In this document: in pieces, positions 1 to 12,000 of the stretch
Layout: each line of letters begins with the position of its first letter
Position numbering within the stretch: the first letter of the stretch is position 1
Assembly: GCF_029318635.1 (NCBI RefSeq)
Contig: NZ_CP119676.1
Coordinates: 248,001 to 312,000 of the forward strand
Direction: 5' to 3'
DNA from: Varunaivibrio sulfuroxidans
GTDB lineage: Bacteria > Pseudomonadota > Alphaproteobacteria > Rhodospirillales > Magnetovibrionaceae
DNA length: 64,000 nt
The notes under the pieces: model-generated
The model's database searches: none
What the model saw: only the letters and a program-made list of their open reading frames with translations
Told to the model about the DNA's origin: nothing
Program-made: the position numbers and the translations under genes

Positions 1-2
1 TG

Positions 3-752
3 GGGTCACATTCCGGCTGCTGCGGCATCTGGGTCTCCGGTCCCAGCGATATCGCGCCGGCGGAATGGCAGTGGGGCTACAACCGCATGACCACGGTCAA
101 CGGTCTGTTCACCGCCGGTGACGGCGTTGGCGCCTCGGGCCATAAGTTCTCCTCCGGTTCGCACACCGAAGGGCGTATTGCGGGTAAGGAAATGGTGCGG
201 TTCTGCAAGGACCACGCCGACTTCAAGCCGGCCCTCAAGGGCGATATTCATGCCATCGCCGAGGAAATTTATCTGCCGGTTCGTAACTATTTCGAACACA
301 AAGATAAAACCACCGCCGAGGACGTCAACCCGTTCTACATCACGCCGAAAATGTTCCAGATGCGCTTGCAGAAGTACATGGACGAATATGTCGCGGGTAC
401 CTCGACCTACTATCAGACCAACAAAGTGATGTTGGAAATCGGCCTGGATCACTTGCGCATGTTGAAGGAAGATTCCAAAAACTTGCGCGCTAAGGATCTG
501 CACGAACTGATGCGGGCCTGGGAAAACTACCACCGCTTGTGGGCGGCGGAATCCCATCTGCGCCACATCCTGTTCCGCGAAGAGACCCGCTATCCCGGCT
601 TCTTCTATCGCACGGATTTCCCGAATCTGGACGAAGAGAACTGGAAGTGCTTCGTCAATTCCCGCCACGATCCGGAAACGGGTGAATGGGAAATGAAGAA
701 AGTCCCGCACAAGGACTTGGTCGAAAAAACCTATGGCGGTCAGGCGCACTAA
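3..752 (+). CDS. aprA: Adenylylsulfate reductase alpha subunit, C-terminal part (5' end outside window)
   Basis: The open frame runs in from the left edge and ends at TAA 750-752, giving about 249 C-terminal residues. AprA is the FAD subunit of APS reductase, interconverting sulfite plus AMP and adenosine 5'-phosphosulfate in the cytoplasm. In sulfur oxidisers it runs in the oxidative direction. The visible segment has the flavoprotein stretch GLFTAGDGVGASGHKFSSGS near its start, followed by the helical C-terminal domain rich in Trp, Tyr and His that is typical of AprA. The partner aprB would be expected upstream, outside the window. A strong hairpin follows at 769-796, so this is probably the last gene of its operon. 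An oxidative role is inferred from the other sulfur genes here; a sulfate reducer is unlikely given the alphaproteobacterial context. Confidence 0.93.
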   Translation, partial: GSHSGCCGIWVSGPSDIAPAEWQWGYNRMTTVNGLFTAGDGVGASGHKFSSGSHTEGRIAGKEMVRFCKDHADFKPALKGDIHAIAEEIYLPVRNYFEHKDKTTAEDVNPFYITPKMFQMRLQKYMDEYVAGTSTYYQTNKVMLEIGLDHLRMLKEDSKNLRAKDLHELMRAWENYHRLWAAESHLRHILFREETRYPGFFYRTDFPNLDEENWKCFVNSRHDPETGEWEMKKVPHKDLVEKTYGGQAH

Positions 753-768
753 GCCTTCGCCGTTCCTT

Positions 769-796
769 CCGGGCCGTCTTCGGGCGGCCCGGTTTT
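769..796 (+). terminator. Rho-independent terminator after aprA
   Basis: CCGGGCCG pairs with CGGCCCGG around an 8-nt loop and is followed directly by TTTT, 17 bases after the aprA stop. This is a perfect 8-bp GC-rich stem. Confidence 0.85.
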
Positions 797-930
797 GACA
801 GTGGTGTTGGGGGTCGGTTCGTTCCGACCCCTTTCGCCTTTCTTTCTTTTCGGTATCTCGGCGCGTAAGGGCCTGCTCGTCCTCGTATTGGCGGCCCTAT
901 TCACGCGCGAAAGTAAGGAAAAATATCGAT

Positions 931-1848
931 ATGAGTCGCCTAGACAATTCCGACAATCCCGATCTCGCCCGCTTGGACAAGGAGACCGAGGTCGAAATTA
1001 TCGACGCCGTGCGCGTCCCCGATAGCGCCAATCCGGTGATGCCGGTGCGCCTTAGGCAGGATGACGAGTTCACCTTCCGCTGCCATCAGGGGGTCTCGTG
1101 CTGGAACGATTGTTGTCATGGCGCCGATATTACGCTGACGCCCAATGACATTTTGCGCCTGTGCGCCCATTTGGATATCCGCCCGATGGAATTTCTCAAG
1201 ACATATACCGTTCCCGGCATGTGGGACCGGGCGGACCTTCCCGTCGCCAAACTGAAAATGTCGGACGCCGACGGCAAGGGCGCATGTCAGTTTTTGACCG
1301 AGGAAGGGTGCTCCGTATACGAACACCGCCCGGCGACATGCCGCTACTATCCGCTGGGCTTGGCTTCGGTGAAGCCCAAGGGCGCCGACGAAAAAGAGGA
1401 TTTTTTCTTTCTCGTGCGCGAACAGCATTGCTGCGGCCACAATGAAGACAAAACCCAAACCGTCGCCGCCTATCGCAAAGAGCAGGGGATCGAGGAATAC
1501 GACGATGTCAATCGGGGATGGATGGACATTCTAATGAAGATGGCGTCATGGAAAAACCTTGGCGGACCGGGCGGTAAGGATATCGCGCCCCAGACCAAGC
1601 AGATGTTCTTCCTGGTCTCAACCAACGTTGACGGTTTTCGCAGCTTCGTTTTCGATACCAAGTTTCTGGAAACCTATGAGATCGATCCCGAGGCTGTTGA
1701 AATTCTGAAAACGGATGACAAGGTGCTGTTGCGCCTGGGCTTCGACTGGATGAAGAATGTCATGTTCAACGAGCCGACAATCACCCTCAAGGAGCCGATT
1801 TTGCACGAAGCCATGGCCAAGGCGCGCGAGAACTTGGGCGCGATGTAA
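931..1848 (+). CDS. YkgJ-family cysteine-cluster protein (UPF0153)
   Basis: 305 residues. The N-terminal half holds the YkgJ / CxxxCxxxCC signature, C-HQGVS-C-WND-CC near residue 51, followed by C-QFLTEEG-C-SVYEHRP-x2-C-R-YPL. This Cys set is presumed to bind zinc or an Fe-S cluster. The C-terminal 130 residues have no motif I recognise. The family is widespread in proteobacteria and its biochemical role is not established. The gene sits 178 bp downstream of aprA beyond a terminator, so it is probably transcribed separately. The ATG at 931 is preceded by an AAGGAAAA stretch that can act as ribosome-binding site. The family assignment is firm, and no function should be read into it. Confidence 0.8.
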   Translation: MSRLDNSDNPDLARLDKETEVEIIDAVRVPDSANPVMPVRLRQDDEFTFRCHQGVSCWNDCCHGADITLTPNDILRLCAHLDIRPMEFLKTYTVPGMWDRADLPVAKLKMSDADGKGACQFLTEEGCSVYEHRPATCRYYPLGLASVKPKGADEKEDFFFLVREQHCCGHNEDKTQTVAAYRKEQGIEEYDDVNRGWMDILMKMASWKNLGGPGGKDIAPQTKQMFFLVSTNVDGFRSFVFDTKFLETYEIDPEAVEILKTDDKVLLRLGFDWMKNVMFNEPTITLKEPILHEAMAKARENLGAM

Positions 1849-1999
1849 CCTTGGGCGGCCATATAACAACGTCCGGCGGGGAAGAGGTTCCTTGCCGGAA
1901 CGTCCCTCCGTCGCCCTCACGAGCCCTCCTCTCTCGCGAGGTAATGGTCTTGTAGGAAATTGCTCCGTGAGAAGTCGCCGCGGGGGCGGCGTTTGGCGC

Positions 2000-2698
2000 T
2001 CAGTTTTTCTTTTTGATCTTTAACGTGGATGTCTCGACGCCCAACGCCTTGAGTCTTTTCAAGGCCTTTTCGTCCCCATTGATCGCCGATATTTTGTAAT
2101 ACGTGATGGCCTTCTTAAGGTCTTTTGCCACCCCCACGCCCGTTTCGTAATCCTGAGCCAGGAAAAAGGCGCAAAAGGGGTTATTTTCTTTTGCGCATAA
2201 CGTGTACAATTTTGCGGCGATGACAGGATCGCGCTTCACCCCCATGCCGTTCGCATATATCTGCGCCAAGTTCAGCTTGGCCTTTAAGTGCGCGCGTGCG
2301 GCCAGGGTGTACCAGCGTATCGCCTCCTTGAAATTACGTCGAACGCCCAGGCCCTCCTGATACATCGTGCCAATATTGTTTTGCGCCGGCGCGTAATCCT
2401 TGACTGCGGCGCGCAGATAATACTCCAAGGCGCGATTATAATCGACCTTAACGCCGCGTCCCTTCTGATACATTAGGCCGAGACTGAACAGAGCGCCGGC
2501 ATGCCCCTCTTTGGCCAGAGGGCGGAAGTTGGCGAGGGCGCGCGACCAATCGTCTTTGTGCACGGCACGCAGCCCATCATTATAATTTGCGCCTCTCGCC
2601 GGGGATAGAAACACCGGGGATAGAAACAGAAGTAAAAATATCCCGTAACGTATGAAAAAAGTGGGAATGTGGTGAAACTGAGATGATATGTATTTCAT
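2000..2698 (-). CDS. Secreted Sel1-like repeat (TPR-type) protein
   Basis: 232 residues. An N-terminal signal sequence with a hydrophobic core at about residues 17-33 (IFLLLFLSPVFLSPARGA) points to export to the periplasm. The rest is a run of about five Sel1-like repeats of roughly 36 residues with the hallmark G-x-MY-x-x-G-x-GV pattern, for example LGLMYQKGRGV, IGTMYQEGLGV and LAQIYANGMGV. Sel1 repeats form alpha-solenoid surfaces for protein-protein contact, and no catalytic residues are expected. The gene reads away from the giant adhesin, so the two share the intergenic region 2699-3031. A role as an accessory to the neighbouring envelope system is possible but unsupported beyond position. 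The Lys-rich C-terminus (LKIKKKN) is intact. Confidence 0.82.
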   Translation of the reverse strand: MKYISSQFHHIPTFFIRYGIFLLLFLSPVFLSPARGANYNDGLRAVHKDDWSRALANFRPLAKEGHAGALFSLGLMYQKGRGVKVDYNRALEYYLRAAVKDYAPAQNNIGTMYQEGLGVRRNFKEAIRWYTLAARAHLKAKLNLAQIYANGMGVKRDPVIAAKLYTLCAKENNPFCAFFLAQDYETGVGVAKDLKKAITYYKISAINGDEKALKRLKALGVETSTLKIKKKN

Positions 2699-2812
2699 GG
2701 ACGGAACGCCGCCTTCTCCTCCATCGAGGCCGTACGGAAATTATGACCGTGCGGCGCAAGTTTTATTTTTGTAATACCCTTAATATACGATTTTAGCGCA
2801 TCTTCACGATAC

Positions 2813-2828
2813 TGTGATGACGATCACT
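2813..2828. promoter_or_regulatory. CRP/FNR-family operator candidate
   Basis: TGTGATGACGATCACT matches the CRP consensus TGTGA-N6-TCACA at nine of its ten defined positions and is nearly a perfect inverted repeat. Its centre (2820.5) lies about 93 bp upstream of the start expected from the promoter at 2880-2907, a spacing at which class I CRP sites are known to work. The match to the FNR half-site TTGAT is weaker (GTGAT). Binding by a cAMP receptor protein is inference. Confidence 0.5.
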
Positions 2829-2879
2829 GCTAAGTCGGGTAAAATTTAATAAGATTTTATGCGTTATTTACTCATGTTG

Positions 2880-2907
2880 TTGACAACAGCTCAAGGCTGT
2901 CTATATA
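2880..2907 (+). promoter_or_regulatory. Sigma-70-type promoter for the giant adhesin
   Basis: TTGACA at 2880-2885 and TATATA at 2902-2907 are separated by 16 bp. The -35 box is perfect and the -10 box differs from TATAAT at two bases. Transcription would start near 2914. Confidence 0.55.
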
Positions 2908-3031
2908 GGTAAGTATAATAGAAGCGCTATAAAAGTGCTCATTATGCAAGGCGCGCAGCGCCGTGTGCTCTACATAGGCGGCCCAAGTGGGTGGTTCTTG
3001 AGGGAATCCATTCGACGAAGGGACTATAGGT

Positions 3032-6000
3032 ATGGTTACAACGACCGACTCCGCCGGATCCGTAGGCGCCGGTGAGGCGACATCGACCTATGTCGTTGAT
3101 TCTGCTGGTACCCCCCAAGTGCTTGTTCCGGATGGTTTAAACCCTTCACTCGCGACGTTCGGTCAGGACGGCGCGGATCTCGTGATGACGTGGCCCGATG
3201 GCGTTCAGGTTACGGTCCGTGGTTATTTCGAAACCGAACATCCCCCCGAACTGGTTTCTAATTCGGGCGTCCATATTCCCGGCGATTTGGCGGCGCGGCT
3301 GGCGGGTCCTAGCGCGCCCGGACAGACGGCGCAGGCCGGCGAAGGGGTGGCGCACCAACCGATCGGGCAGGTCGAAAAAGTCGCAGGCACGGTTGTCGCC
3401 ATTCACGCCGACGGCACCCGTGTCGAACTGCACCCGGGATCCCCTGTTTTCCAAGGCGATATCTTGGAGACGGGCGCACACGGTGCTATCGGGGTCATTT
3501 TGGCGGATGAAACCACTTTTTCCATGGCCGATAACGGGCGCATGGTGCTCGATGAAATGGTTTACGATCCGGGCACTCAAGACGGGTCGGTTTCGCTTTC
3601 CGTAGTCCAAGGCGTTTTTACCTTTGTCAGCGGACAAGTGGCCAAGACAAACCCCGATGCGATGGCTTTGAATACACCGGTCGGCACTATCGGCATTCGC
3701 GGCACCCAAGTCGGCCTGGACCTCGGCGATGGGCATAACTTGCATGTTGTTCTCATGCAGGAGTCGGACGGCTTCGTCGGAGAGGTGGTCGTTCACAACG
3801 CGGGTGGGACCGCGGTGTTGAATGGCACCAACGAATACACCACGTTGACAAGCTTCAACCTGGCCCCTTCGCAGCCGATCATTCTCGACAACCAGTCTCT
3901 TATGAACGAGTTTGGCGCCGCATTACGAAGCCTCCCCCTGCAATTCGAAAATGTGAATGATTTTGGTCTGCAGACCCAGGTGATCTCCAGTGATCATGGT
4001 ATCGCTGATTTCGCCGCGGTCGGACAGGATGCCCCTAATCATCATGGCGCGCCCGTTGCCGCGGACGCCAACGCAACCGATCTCGCCAGCTTTCAAACGG
4101 CGGCGGGACCAACAGCCGGACAGCCGCAAACAGAAAATATATCCATCACCCAAGACGGTTCACGCGTTGGCTTGGGCTCGATTTCCCCGTTGCAAAGCGA
4201 TCCCAGCGGGGTCGTTGTTCCCACCGATCAGGGACCGGCGTTCGCTCCGGGGCCGGCTTCGCAGGTACCTTCCGGCCCGGAAACGCAGCCATCGCCGCCG
4301 ACCACGAACGGACCCAGCGCCGCTCCGCAGCCGGGTGGAAATGGCGCTCCCTATGTGCCTCCGACGCCCCCGACGCCTACGGCGACGGCGACAACGCCGG
4401 CCGTCGCGGCGGTCAGCGTTGATTCGGCGAGCGGTAGCGAGGATAAACCGATTCCTCTCTCTGTTCACGCCTCGGTGCCCGGCGGTGGGGACACCATAGC
4501 TCAAATTACGATTACTGGGGTTCCGTCGGGCGCGCATCTATCGGCGGGTACCGACAACGGGAATGGCAGTTGGACGCTAAGCCCGGCGCAACTCGCCGGC
4601 CTAACCTTGACACCCGCTCAGGATTATTCGGGAAATCTTTCCTTAAGCGTGACGGCGACGACCACAGGCGGTGTTTCCGCCGTTTCCCAAGGGAGCGTCA
4701 CGGTGACGCCGGTCGCGGACGCGCCGGATGTGACGGTTGCGCCGGTGACGGGACTTGAGGATCACGCGATCGCGCTCAACGTCCAGGCGGCGCTGACGGA
4801 CACGGACGGCTCGGAGAGCCTGTCGGTGACCATCGGCGGAGTTCCGGACGGTGCGCATCTATCGGCGGGGACGGACAACGGCGACGGGACGTGGACGCTA
4901 AGCCCGGGCCAGTTGAGCGGTCTGAGCCTGACGCCGCCGGCGGACTTCAACGGGAACATCGATCTGAGCGTATCGGCGACGGCGACGGACGGCGCGGACA
5001 CGGCGACGACGAACGCGGGCCTGACGGTAAGCGTGACGCCGGTCGCGGACGCGCCCGCGTTGGTGACGACGCCGGCGACGGGATCGGAAGACACGGCGAT
5101 CGCGCTGCACATCGGGGCGACGGTACCGGGAAGCACGGAGACGGTGTCCTCGCTGACCATCGGCGGGGTTCCGGACGGGGCGCATCTATCGGCGGGAACG
5201 GACAACGGCGACGGGACGTGGACGCTGAGCCCGGGTCAGTTGAACGGTCTGAGCCTGACGCCGCCGCACGACTACAGCGGTACGCTTGATTTGAGCGTAT
5301 CGGCGACCTCGACGGACGGCGGGGCGACGAGCGGCAACGTCGCGGTGACGGTGACGCCGGTTGCGGACGCGCCGGATGTGACGGTTGCGCCGGTGACGGG
5401 TCTTGAGGATCACGCGATCGCGCTCAACGTCCAGGCGGCGCTGACGGACACGGACGGCTCGGAGAGCCTGTCGGTGACCATCGGCGGGGTTCCGGACGGA
5501 GCGCATCTATCGGCGGGGACGGACAACGGCGACGGGACGTGGACGCTAAGCCCGGGCCAGCTGAGCGGTCTGAGCCTGACGCCGCCGGCGGACTTCAACG
5601 GGAACATCGATCTGAGCGTATCGGCGACGGCGACGGACGGCGCGGACACGGCGACGACGAACGCGGGCCTGACGGTAAGCGTGACGCCGGTCGCGGACGC
5701 GCCCGCGTTGGTGACGACGCCGGCGACGGGATCGGAAGACACGGCGATCGCGCTGCACATCGGGGCGACGGTACCGGGAAGCACGGAGACGGTGTCCTCG
5801 CTGACCATCGGCGGGGTTCCGTCGGGCGCGCATCTATCGGCGGGAACGGACAACGGCGACGGGACGTGGACGCTGAGCCCGGGTCAGTTGAACGGTCTGA
5901 GCCTGACGCCGCCGCACGACTACAGCGGTACGCTTGATTTGAGCGTATCGGCGACCTCGACGGACGGCGGGGCGACGAGCGGCAACGTCGCGGTGACGGT

Positions 6001-9000
6001 GACGCCGGTCGCGGACGCGCCGGACGTGACGGTTGCGCCGGTGACGGGTCTTGAGGATCACGCGATCGCGCTCAACGTCCAGGCGGCGCTGACGGACATG
6101 GACGGCTCGGAGAGCCTGTCGGTGACCATCGGCGGGGTTCCGGACGGAGCGCATCTATCGGCGGGGACGGACAACGGCGACGGGACGTGGACGCTAAGCC
6201 CGGGCCAGCTGAGCGGTCTGAGCCTGACGCCGCCGGCGGACTTCAACGGGAACATCGATCTGAGCGTATCGGCGACGGCGACGGACGGCGCGGACACGGC
6301 GACGACGAACGCGGGCCTGACGGTAAGCGTGACGCCGGTCGCGGACGCGCCCGCGTTGGTGACGACGCCGGCGACGGGATCGGAAGACACGGCGATCGCG
6401 CTGCACATCGGGGCGACGGTACCGGGAAGCACGGAGACGGTGTCCTCGCTGACCATCGGCGGGGTTCCGGACGGGGCGCATCTATCGGCGGGAACGGACA
6501 ACGGCGACGGGACGTGGACGCTGAGCCCGGGTCAGTTGAACGGTCTGAGCCTGACGCCGCCGCACGACTACAGCGGTACGCTTGATTTGAGCGTATCGGC
6601 GACCTCGACGGACGGCGGGGCGACGAGCGGCAACGTCGCGGTGACGGTGACGCCGGTTGCGGACGCGCCGGATGTGACGGTTGCGCCGGTGACGGGACTT
6701 GAGGATCACGCGATCGCGCTCAACGTCCAGGCGGCGCTGACGGACACGGACGGCTCGGAGAGCCTGTCGGTGACCATCGGCGGGGTTCCGGACGGAGCGC
6801 ATCTATCGGCGGGGACGGACAACGGCGACGGGACGTGGACGCTAAGCCCGGGCCAGTTGAGCGGTCTGAGCCTGACGCCGCCGGCGGACTTCAACGGGAA
6901 CATCGATCTGAGCGTATCGGCGACGGCGACGGACGGCGCGGACACGGCGACGACGAACGCGGGCCTGACGGTAAGCGTGACGCCGGTTGCGGACGCGCCC
7001 GCGTTGGTGACGACGCCGGCGACGGGATCGGAAGACACGGCGATCGCGCTGCACATCGGGGCGACGGTACCGGGAAGCACGGAGACGGTGTCCTCGCTGA
7101 CCATCGGCGGGGTTCCGTCGGGCGCGCATCTATCGGCGGGAACGGACAACGGCGACGGGACGTGGACGCTGAGCCCGGGTCAGCTGAACGGTCTGAGCCT
7201 GACGCCGCCGCACGACTACAGCGGTACGCTTGATTTGAGCGTATCGGCGACCTCGACGGACGGCGGGGCGACGAGCGGCAACGTCGCGGTGACGGTGACG
7301 CCGGTCGCGGACGCGCCGGACGTGACGGTTGCGCCGGTGACGGGACTTGAGGATCACGCGATCGCGCTCAACGTCCAGGCGGCGCTGACGGACACGGACG
7401 GCTCGGAGAGCCTGTCGGTGACCATCGGCGGAGTTCCGGACGGTGCGCATCTATCGGCGGGGACGGACAACGGCGACGGGACGTGGACGCTAAGCCCGGG
7501 TCAGCTGAGCGGTCTGAGCCTGACGCCGCCGGCGGACTTCAACGGGAACATCGATCTGAGCGTATCGGCGACGGCGACGGACGGCGCGGACACGGCGACG
7601 ACGAACGCGGGCCTGACGGTAAGCGTGACGCCGGTCGCGGACGCGCCCGCGTTGGTGACGACGCCGGCGACGGGATCGGAAGACACGGCGATCGCGCTGC
7701 ACATCGGGGCGACGGTGCCGGGAAGCACGGAGACGGTGTCCTCGCTGACCATCGGCGGGGTTCCGGACGGTGCGCATCTATCGGCGGGGACGGACAACGG
7801 CGACGGGACGTGGACGCTGAGCCCGGGTCAGTTGAACGGTCTGAGCCTGACGCCGCCGCACGACTACAGCGGTACGCTTGATTTGAGCGTATCGGCGACC
7901 TCGACGGACGGCGGGGCGACGAGCGGCAACGTCGCGGTGACGGTGACGCCGGTTGCGGACGCGCCGGACGTGACGGTTGCGCCGGTGACGGGACTTGAGG
8001 ATCACGCGATCGCGCTCAACGTCCAGGCGGCGCTGACGGACACGGACGGCTCGGAGAGCCTGTCGGTGACCATCGGCGGAGTTCCGGACGGTGCGCATCT
8101 ATCGGCGGGGACGGACAACGGCGACGGGACGTGGACGCTAAGCCCGGGTCAGCTGAGCGGTCTGAGCCTGACGCCGCCGGCGGACTTCAACGGGAACATC
8201 GATCTGAGCGTATCGGCGACGGCGACGGACGGCGCGGACACGGCGACGACGAACGCGGGCCTGACGGTAAGCGTGACGCCGGTCGCGGACGCGCCCGCGT
8301 TGGTGACGACGCCGGCGACGGGATCGGAAGACACGGCGATCGCGCTGCACATCGGGGCGACGGTGCCGGGAAGCACGGAGACGGTGTCCTCGCTGACCAT
8401 CGGCGGGGTTCCGGACGGTGCGCATCTATCGGCGGGGACGGACAACGGCGACGGGACGTGGACGCTGAGCCCGGGTCAGTTGAACGGTCTGAGCCTGACG
8501 CCGCCGCACGACTACAGCGGTACGCTTGATTTGAGCGTATCGGCGACCTCGACGGACGGCGGGGCGACGAGCGGCAACGTCGCGGTGACGGTGACGCCGG
8601 TCGCGGACGCGCCGGACGTGACGGTTGCGCCGGCGACGGGACTTGAGGATCACGCGATCGCGCTCAACGTCCAGGCGGCGCTGACGGACACGGACGGCTC
8701 GGAGAGCCTGTCGGTGACCATCGGCGGGGTTCCGGACGGTGCGCATCTATCGGCGGGGACGGACAACGGCGACGGGACGTGGACGCTAAGCCCGGGTCAG
8801 TTGAGCGGTCTGAGCCTGACGCCGCCGGCGGACTTCAACGGGAACATCGATCTGAGCGTATCGGCGACGGCGACGGACGGCGCGGACACGGCGACGACGA
8901 ACGCGGGCCTGACGGTAAGCGTGACGCCGGTTGCGGACGCGCCTGCGTTGGTGACGACGCCGGCGACGGGATCGGAAGATACGGCGATCGCGCTGCACAT

Positions 9001-12000
9001 CGGGGCGACGGTGCCGGGAAGCACGGAGACGGTGTCCTCGCTGACCATCGGCGGGGTTCCGTCGGGCGCGCATCTATCGGCGGGGACGGACAACGGCGAC
9101 GGGACGTGGACGCTGAGCCCGGGTCAGTTGAACGGTCTGAGCCTGACGCCGCCGCACGACTACAGCGGTACGCTTGATTTGAGCGTATCGGCGACCTCGA
9201 CGGACGGCGGGGCGACGAGCGGCAACGTCGCGGTGACGGTGACGCCGGTTGCGGACGCGCCGGACGTGACGGTTGCGCCGGTGACGGGTCTTGAGGATCA
9301 CGCGATCGCGCTCAACGTCCAGGCGGCGCTGACGGACACGGACGGCTCGGAGAGCCTGTCGGTGACCATCGGCGGGGTTCCGGACGGTGCGCATCTATCG
9401 GCGGGGACGGACAACGGCGACGGGACGTGGACGCTAAGCCCGGGCCAGCTGAGCGGTCTGAGCCTGACGCCGCCGGCGGACTTCAACGGGAACATCGATC
9501 TGAGCGTATCGGCGACGGCGACGGACGGCGCGGACACGGCGACGACGAACGCGGGCCTGACGGTAAGCGTGACGCCGGTTGCGGACGCGCCCGCGTTGGT
9601 GACGACGCCGGCGACGGGATCGGAAGATACGGCGATCGCGCTGCACATCGGGGCGACGGTGCCGGGAAGCACGGAGACGGTGTCCTCGCTGACCATCGGC
9701 GGGGTTCCGTCGGGCGCGCATCTATCGGCGGGGACGGACAACGGCGACGGGACGTGGACGCTGAGCCCGGGTCAGTTGAACGGTCTGAGCCTGACGCCGC
9801 CGCACGACTACAGCGGTACGCTTGATTTGAGCGTATCGGCGACCTCGACGGACGGCGGGGCGACGAGCGGCAACGTCGCGGTGACGGTGACGCCGGTTGC
9901 GGACGCGCCGGACGTGACGGTTGCGCCGGTGACGGGTCTTGAGGATCACGCGATCGCGCTCAACGTCCAGGCGGCGCTGACGGACACGGACGGCTCGGAG
10001 AGCCTGTCGGTGACCATCGGCGGGGTTCCGGACGGTGCGCATCTATCGGCGGGGACGGACAACGGCGACGGGACGTGGACGCTAAGCCCGGGTCAGTTGA
10101 GCGGTCTGAGCCTGACGCCGCCGGCGGACTTCAACGGGAACATCGATCTGAGCGTATCGGCGACGGCGACGGACGGCGCGGACACGGCGACGACGAACGC
10201 GGGCCTGACGGTAAGCGTGACGCCGGTTGCGGACGCGCCCGCGTTGGTGACGACGCCGGCGACGGGATCGGAAGATACGGCGATCGCGCTGCACATCGGG
10301 GCGACGGTACCGGGAAGCACGGAGACGGTGTCCTCGCTGACCATCGGCGGAGTTCCGGACGGTGCGCATCTATCGGCGGGGACGGACAACGGCGACGGGA
10401 CGTGGACGCTGAGCCCGGGTCAGTTGAACGGTCTGAGCCTGACGCCGCCGCACGACTACAGCGGTACGCTTGATTTGAGCGTATCGGCGACCTCGACGGA
10501 CGGCGGGGCGACGAGCGGCAACGTCGCGGTGACGGTGACGCCGGTTGCGGACGCGCCGGACGTGACGGTTGCGCCGGTGACGGGTCTTGAGGATCACGCG
10601 ATCGCGCTCAACGTCCAGGCGGCGCTGACGGACACGGACGGCTCGGAGAGCCTGTCGGTGACCATCGGCGGGGTTCCGGACGGTGCGCATCTATCGGCGG
10701 GGACGGACAACGGCGACGGGACGTGGACGCTAAGCCCGGGTCAGTTGAGCGGTCTGAGCCTGACGCCGCCGGCGGACTTCAACGGGAACATCGATCTGAG
10801 CGTATCGGCGACGGCGACGGACGGCGCGGACACGGCGACGACGAACGCGGGCCTGACGGTAAGCGTGACGCCGGTCGCGGACGCGCCCGCGTTGGTGACG
10901 ACGCCGGCGACGGGATCGGAAGACACGGCGATCGCGCTGCACATCGGGGCGACGGTGCCGGGAAGCACGGAGACGGTGTCCTCGCTGACCATCGGCGGGG
11001 TTCCGTCGGGCGCGCATCTATCGGCGGGGACGGACAACGGCGACGGGACGTGGACGCTGAGCCCGGGTCAGTTGAACGGTCTGAGCCTGACGCCGCCGCA
11101 CGACTACAGCGGTACGCTTGATTTGAGCGTATCGGCGACCTCGACGGACGGCGGGGCGACGAGCGGCAACGTCGCGGTGACGGTGACGCCGGTTGCGGAC
11201 GCGCCGGACGTGACGGTTGCGCCGGTGACGGGTCTTGAGGATCACGCGATCGCGCTCAACGTCCAGGCGGCGCTGACGGACACGGACGGCTCGGAGAGCC
11301 TGTCGGTGACCATCGGCGGGGTTCCGGACGGTGCGCATCTATCGGCGGGGACGGACAACGGCGACGGGACGTGGACGCTAAGCCCGGGTCAGTTGAGCGG
11401 TCTGAGCCTGACGCCGCCGGCGGACTTCAACGGGAACATCGATCTGAGCGTATCGGCGACGGCGACGGACGGCGCGGACACGGCGACGACGAACGCGGGC
11501 CTGACGGTAAGCGTGACGCCGGTCGCGGACGCGCCCGCGTTGGTGACGACGCCGGCGACGGGATCGGAAGACACGGCGATCGCGCTGCACATCGGGGCGA
11601 CGGTACCGGGAAGCACGGAGACGGTGTCCTCGCTGACCATCGGCGGGGTTCCGGACGGGGCGCATCTATCGGCGGGAACGGACAACGGCGACGGGACGTG
11701 GACGCTGAGCCCGGGTCAGTTGAACGGTCTGAGCCTGACGCCGCCGCACGACTACAGCGGTACGCTTGATTTGAGCGTATCGGCGACCTCGACGGACGGC
11801 GGGGCGACGAGCGGCAACGTCGCGGTGACGGTGACGCCGGTCGCGGACGCGCCGGACGTGACGGTTGCGCCGGTGACGGGACTTGAGGATCACGCGATCG
11901 CGCTCAACGTCCAGGCGGCGCTGACGGACACGGACGGCTCGGAGAGCCTGTCGGTGACCATCGGCGGAGTTCCGGACGGTGCGCATCTATCGGCGGGGAC

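Larger units (their letters stand above)
2699..3031. promoter_or_regulatory. AT-rich divergent control region between Sel1 gene and giant adhesin
   Basis: 333 bp without a gene and clearly richer in A+T than the flanking coding sequence. It holds the CRP-like palindrome at 2813-2828 and a sigma-70-like promoter at 2880-2907 for the adhesin, leaving an untranslated leader of roughly 118 nt. The adhesin ATG at 3032 is preceded by AAGGGA about 9 nt upstream. Promoter elements for the leftward Sel1 gene were not resolved. Confidence 0.6.
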
